Origin: Alistipes sp.
GTDB lineage: Bacteria; Bacteroidota; Bacteroidia; Bacteroidales; Rikenellaceae
NCBI GenBank assembly: GCA_017546725.1
Contig: JAFYRX010000055.1
Location: 62,001-126,000 of the forward strand
Reading direction: 5' to 3'
DNA length: 64,000 nucleotides
Below the pieces are notes generated by a model. It was not told the DNA's origin and did not search any database. It saw nothing but the letters and a program-made list of their open reading frames with translations. Both the position numbers and the translations under genes were made by a program. Shown here one piece after another: positions 61,460 through 64,000 of this stretch. The first letter of the stretch is position 1, and each line of letters opens with the position of its first letter.

Positions 61460-61529
61460 TCAGAAGTTATACGCAAATGAGTATTTCGAGTAGGAGTATA
61501 ACGCAGAAATCACCTTGTTAGGCAACTTC

Positions 61530-61561
61530 TTTGTCGTTTTCAAAAAAAGTATATAACTTTG
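61530..61561 (+). promoter_or_regulatory. consensus promoter for the DPP III gene
   Basis: TTTG (61530-61533), 20-nt spacer, TAACTTTG (61554-61561). The open frame begins at 61559 inside this promoter, which supports the later ATG at 61595. Confidence 0.82.
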
Positions 61562-61594
61562 GCACAAAATATTCAACTCATAAACCGACTTATT

Positions 61595-63631
61595 ATGAAG
61601 ACATTTCGCTTTACGTTAATTGCGAGTATTATGACATTTACGCTATTTACGCTATGCGGTTGCCAACAGGAGGCTCCGCAGGTAGAGACTTCGACAGAAG
61701 ATATGCCTTGGGTTGTTGACCGTTTTGACGACATCAAGGTTCTGCGTTACGAAGTTCCAGGATTTGAGAATCTGCCCTTGCAGCAGAAGTTGCTGGTTTA
61801 CTATTTGGCAGAGGCTGCAAAGTGTGGCCGCGACATTTTGTTCGACCAGAACTTTAAGTACAACTTGACAGTGCGTCGTGCTTTGGAGGATATCTACACC
61901 AAATATGAGGGTGACCGCAAGGCTGCAGAGTTCGTAGCATTCGAGAAATACCTCAAGAAGGTTTGGTTTGCAAATGGTATTCACCACCACTACTCTAACG
62001 ACAAGTTCCGCCCCGAGTTCCCACGCGAGTGGTTTGAGCCATTAGTTGCAAAGTATGCCAAGGAGCGTTTGACTATTGACGAGAAGTTGCTCTGCGACGT
62101 TATCTTCGATGAGACACTCTACGCATCACGCCTTAATCAGACTGATGGTGTAGATATGGTTACAGAGTCGGCTTGCAACTACTACGAGGGCGTGACAATG
62201 GCCGAGGTTGAGAAGTTCTACGCTGATATGGCAGATGCCAACGACCCAAGACCTATCTCTTACGGATTGAACTCAAAACTCACAAAGGATGAAAAGGGCA
62301 ATATCATCGAGAAGGTATGGAAGTTAGGCGGAATGTACTCAGAGGCTATCGAGCAGATTATCTTCTGGTTGGAGAAGGCATCATCGGTTGCCGAAGGCTC
62401 ACAGAAGAGCATCATCGACGCTTTGATTAACTACTATCGTACTGGCGATTTGCGCGAGTTCGACCGCTACAACATCTTGTGGGTAGGTGACAACACATCT
62501 AACATTGATTTCGTAAACGGATTTATCGAGGATTACGGTGACCCCCTCGGTCGTAAGGCTTCGTGGGAGGGTATCGTAAACTTTATCGATAGCACCGCTT
62601 GCCGCCGTACACAGATTATTACAGAGAACGCTCAGTGGTTTGAGGATAATGCGCCTATCAACCCCGCTTTCCGCAAGAAGGAGGTTAAGGGCGTATCTGC
62701 AAAGGTTATTACAGTTGCTATGTTGGGTGGTGACTGCTACCCCGCAACACCTATCGGCATCAACCTGCCCAACGCAGATTGGATTCGCAAGGAGTATGGT
62801 TCAAAGTCAGTAACTATCGACAACATCACATACGCTTATGACAAGGCTGCACAGGGCAACGGCTTCAACGAGGAGTTTATGTTGCGTGAGGAGGACAGAG
62901 AGCGTATCAAGAAGTACGGTAAGTTGGGTGATGACTTGCATACCGACTTGCACGAGTGCTTGGGCCACGGCTCTGGTCAGTTGGCTCCTGGTGTAAAGGG
63001 TGGCGAGTTGAAGAGTTACACCTCTACTTTGGAGGAGACTCGCGCCGACCTCTTCGGATTGTACTATTTGGGCGACGAGAAGATGGTCGAGATTGGTCTT
63101 ATCCCTTCACTCGACGTTGCAAAGGCACAGTACGCCGACTATATTATGAATGGTATGATGACTCAGTTCTCTCGCATCGAGTTGGGCAAGAACGTTGAGG
63201 AGTCACATATGCGTAACCGCAAACTTATTGCAGAGTGGTGCTACGAGAAGGGCAAGAAGGATAACGTCATCGAGTGGGTTAAGCAGGATGGCAAGTCATA
63301 CATCGTTATAAACGACTTTGATGCTTTGCGCCGTTTGTTCGGTGAGTTGCTCTTCGAGGTACAGCGCATCAAGTCAACAGGCGACTATGAGGCTGGTCGC
63401 AAATTGGTAGAGGATTATGCCGTTAAGATTGACCCCGAAATCCACAAGGAGGTATTGGAGCGCTATGGCAAGTTGGGTATCGAGCCCTATAGCGGTTTCG
63501 TGAACCCCGACTACGAGCTCGTAGAGCAGGATGGCAAGGTTGTCGATGTTAAGTTTGTCGGCAAATATAATTTCGTTGAGCAGATGATGGAGTACTCTAC
63601 AAAATACTCATTCCTCCCCTCAATAAACTAA
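61595..63631 (+). CDS. dipeptidyl-peptidase III family (M49) lipoprotein
   Basis: A 678-residue zinc peptidase that removes dipeptides from the N-terminus of oligopeptides. The SPII signal MKTFRFTLIASIMTFTLFTL ends in LCGC, so it is probably a lipoprotein (Cys23) in the periplasm or on the surface. The M49 motifs are intact: HECLGH (His453-Glu454 to His458, the HExxGH motif) and EETRAD (480-485), which gives the third zinc ligand. Bacteroidetes members are sometimes misnamed dihydrofolate reductase; nothing of that fold is present. A single-gene unit with its own promoter and terminator. Confidence 0.93.
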   Translation: MKTFRFTLIASIMTFTLFTLCGCQQEAPQVETSTEDMPWVVDRFDDIKVLRYEVPGFENLPLQQKLLVYYLAEAAKCGRDILFDQNFKYNLTVRRALEDIYTKYEGDRKAAEFVAFEKYLKKVWFANGIHHHYSNDKFRPEFPREWFEPLVAKYAKERLTIDEKLLCDVIFDETLYASRLNQTDGVDMVTESACNYYEGVTMAEVEKFYADMADANDPRPISYGLNSKLTKDEKGNIIEKVWKLGGMYSEAIEQIIFWLEKASSVAEGSQKSIIDALINYYRTGDLREFDRYNILWVGDNTSNIDFVNGFIEDYGDPLGRKASWEGIVNFIDSTACRRTQIITENAQWFEDNAPINPAFRKKEVKGVSAKVITVAMLGGDCYPATPIGINLPNADWIRKEYGSKSVTIDNITYAYDKAAQGNGFNEEFMLREEDRERIKKYGKLGDDLHTDLHECLGHGSGQLAPGVKGGELKSYTSTLEETRADLFGLYYLGDEKMVEIGLIPSLDVAKAQYADYIMNGMMTQFSRIELGKNVEESHMRNRKLIAEWCYEKGKKDNVIEWVKQDGKSYIVINDFDALRRLFGELLFEVQRIKSTGDYEAGRKLVEDYAVKIDPEIHKEVLERYGKLGIEPYSGFVNPDYELVEQDGKVVDVKFVGKYNFVEQMMEYSTKYSFLPSIN

Positions 63632-63654
63632 AAAATACAAATCACACATTATAA

Positions 63655-63689
63655 AAAATGCTCGGCACACCCACGTGACCGAGCATTTT
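63655..63689 (+). terminator. terminator after the DPP III gene
   Basis: Eleven-bp stem AAAATGCTCGG (63655-63665) against 63679-63689, ending in TTTT, 23 bp after the stop codon. Confidence 0.88.
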
Positions 63690-63765
63690 CTATTACTAAG
63701 TGTGACTTTTTCGACAACATTTGGTTTTTATTGCGATATTGAATTTTTAATTCCGATATTATTTA

Positions 63766-63773
63766 TAACTTTG
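63766..63773 (+). promoter_or_regulatory. -7 element for panC
   Basis: TAACTTTG, 29 bp before the panC ATG. A TTG at 63739-63741 is 24 nt upstream, slightly too far for a standard -33 box. Confidence 0.5.
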
Positions 63774-63802
63774 CCACAGTTTTTCATAGCATAGTATAAC
63801 AA

Positions 63803-64000
63803 ATGAAAACAGTTTATACAGTAAACGAACTTAAGCAAGAACTCGCTTCGGTAGATATGAGTGGCGTAGGATTCGTTCCTACGATGGGAGCATTGCACGC
63901 TGGCCACCGCTCGTTGGTAGAGTTGGCACGCAAGGAGTGCGAGACGGTTGTCGTAAGTGTATTCGTTAATCCTACTCAGTTTAACGACAAGAATGACCTG
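63803..64000 (+). CDS. panC: pantothenate synthetase, 3'-truncated by window edge
   Basis: PanC joins pantoate and beta-alanine to make pantothenate. The first 66 codons read through to the window end. The N-terminal blocks [21 protein letters not shown], with the HAGH nucleotide-binding motif, and [10 protein letters not shown] are diagnostic. The gene continues outside the window; panD often follows in this phylum, which cannot be checked here. Confidence 0.96.
   Translation, partial: MKTVYTVNELKQELASVDMSGVGFVPTMGALHAGHRSLVELARKECETVVVSVFVNPTQFNDKNDL

Noticed and set aside
1..64000. Search for tRNA, rRNA, prophage, integrase or transposase genes
   Set aside because: No clover-leaf sequences, rRNA signatures or mobile-element proteins were recognised anywhere in the window.

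Overview
This window is chromosomal DNA from an anaerobic gut-type member of the Bacteroidota (order Bacteroidales). An Alistipes/Rikenellaceae-like source is my best guess, not a proven one. The evidence is a SusC/SusD pair, many SPII lipoproteins and secreted glycosidases, pyruvate formate-lyase, an RNF complex, and repeated promoters of the Bacteroidetes type (TTTG, about 20 nt, TAnnTTTG) with few Shine-Dalgarno sequences. I see no tRNA, rRNA, prophage, insertion sequence or CRISPR array.

Layout. 1-4.4 kb: end of a leucine/isoleucine operon (leuC partial, leuD, leuB, ilvA) plus a YccF-like membrane protein. 4.4-11 kb (minus): a secreted DUF4836-like protein with a G9 tract upstream of its promoter, then a TonB-dependent receptor followed by an amylomaltase-type 4-alpha-glucanotransferase. 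11-16.6 kb (minus): a ribokinase-sugar transporter unit and an operon of a NagB/PIG-L fusion, nagB and deoD. 17-19.3 kb: secreted glycerophosphodiesterase and an NCS2 nucleobase permease. 19.6-26.5 kb: SusC, SusD and a third large surface lipoprotein. 26.5-26.85 kb: a palindromic REP-like repeat. 26.85-30.8 kb: an unclassified glycosidase-like lipoprotein and a GH20 hexosaminidase, divergently arranged. 30.9-35.4 kb: efp, a DUF6624-like lipoprotein, pflB-pflA. 35.5-39 kb: a GH2 lipoprotein with discoidin-like regions. 39-43 kb: a TPR protein, tadA, aspS and a 52-residue rubredoxin. 43-50.4 kb (minus): one operon nadE-rseC-rnfBCDGEA. 50.5-56.2 kb (minus): zinc-ribbon coiled-coil protein, Nif3, MerR, RNA m5C methyltransferase, deoxynucleoside kinase and trkA. 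56.4-58.1 kb: small Cys-rich membrane protein, DUF2461 protein, rpmA and rplU. 58.2-60.5 kb: an unusual overlapping trio (receiver-like protein lacking the phosphorylation residues, membrane-anchored HEAT-like protein, membrane glycosyltransferase-like protein lacking the acidic active-site pair). 60.5-64 kb: cysQ, a lipoprotein DPP III peptidase and the start of panC.

How the genes work together. From 13 to 39 kb the theme is capture and breakdown of amino-sugar-containing glycans: outer-membrane import (SusCD), exo-hydrolysis (GH20, GH2), and cytoplasmic deacetylation/deamination (PIG-L fusion, NagB), beside nucleoside/ribose salvage (DeoD, RbsK, sugar porter, NCS2 permease). Pfl and RNF fit fermentative energy metabolism. 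The strongest candidate for something undescribed is the 58.2-60.5 kb trio. Secondary oddities are a NadE whose amidase domain lacks the catalytic cysteine, a NagB/PIG-L fusion with an altered deaminase active site, and strong Shine-Dalgarno sequences concentrated in the rnf operon.
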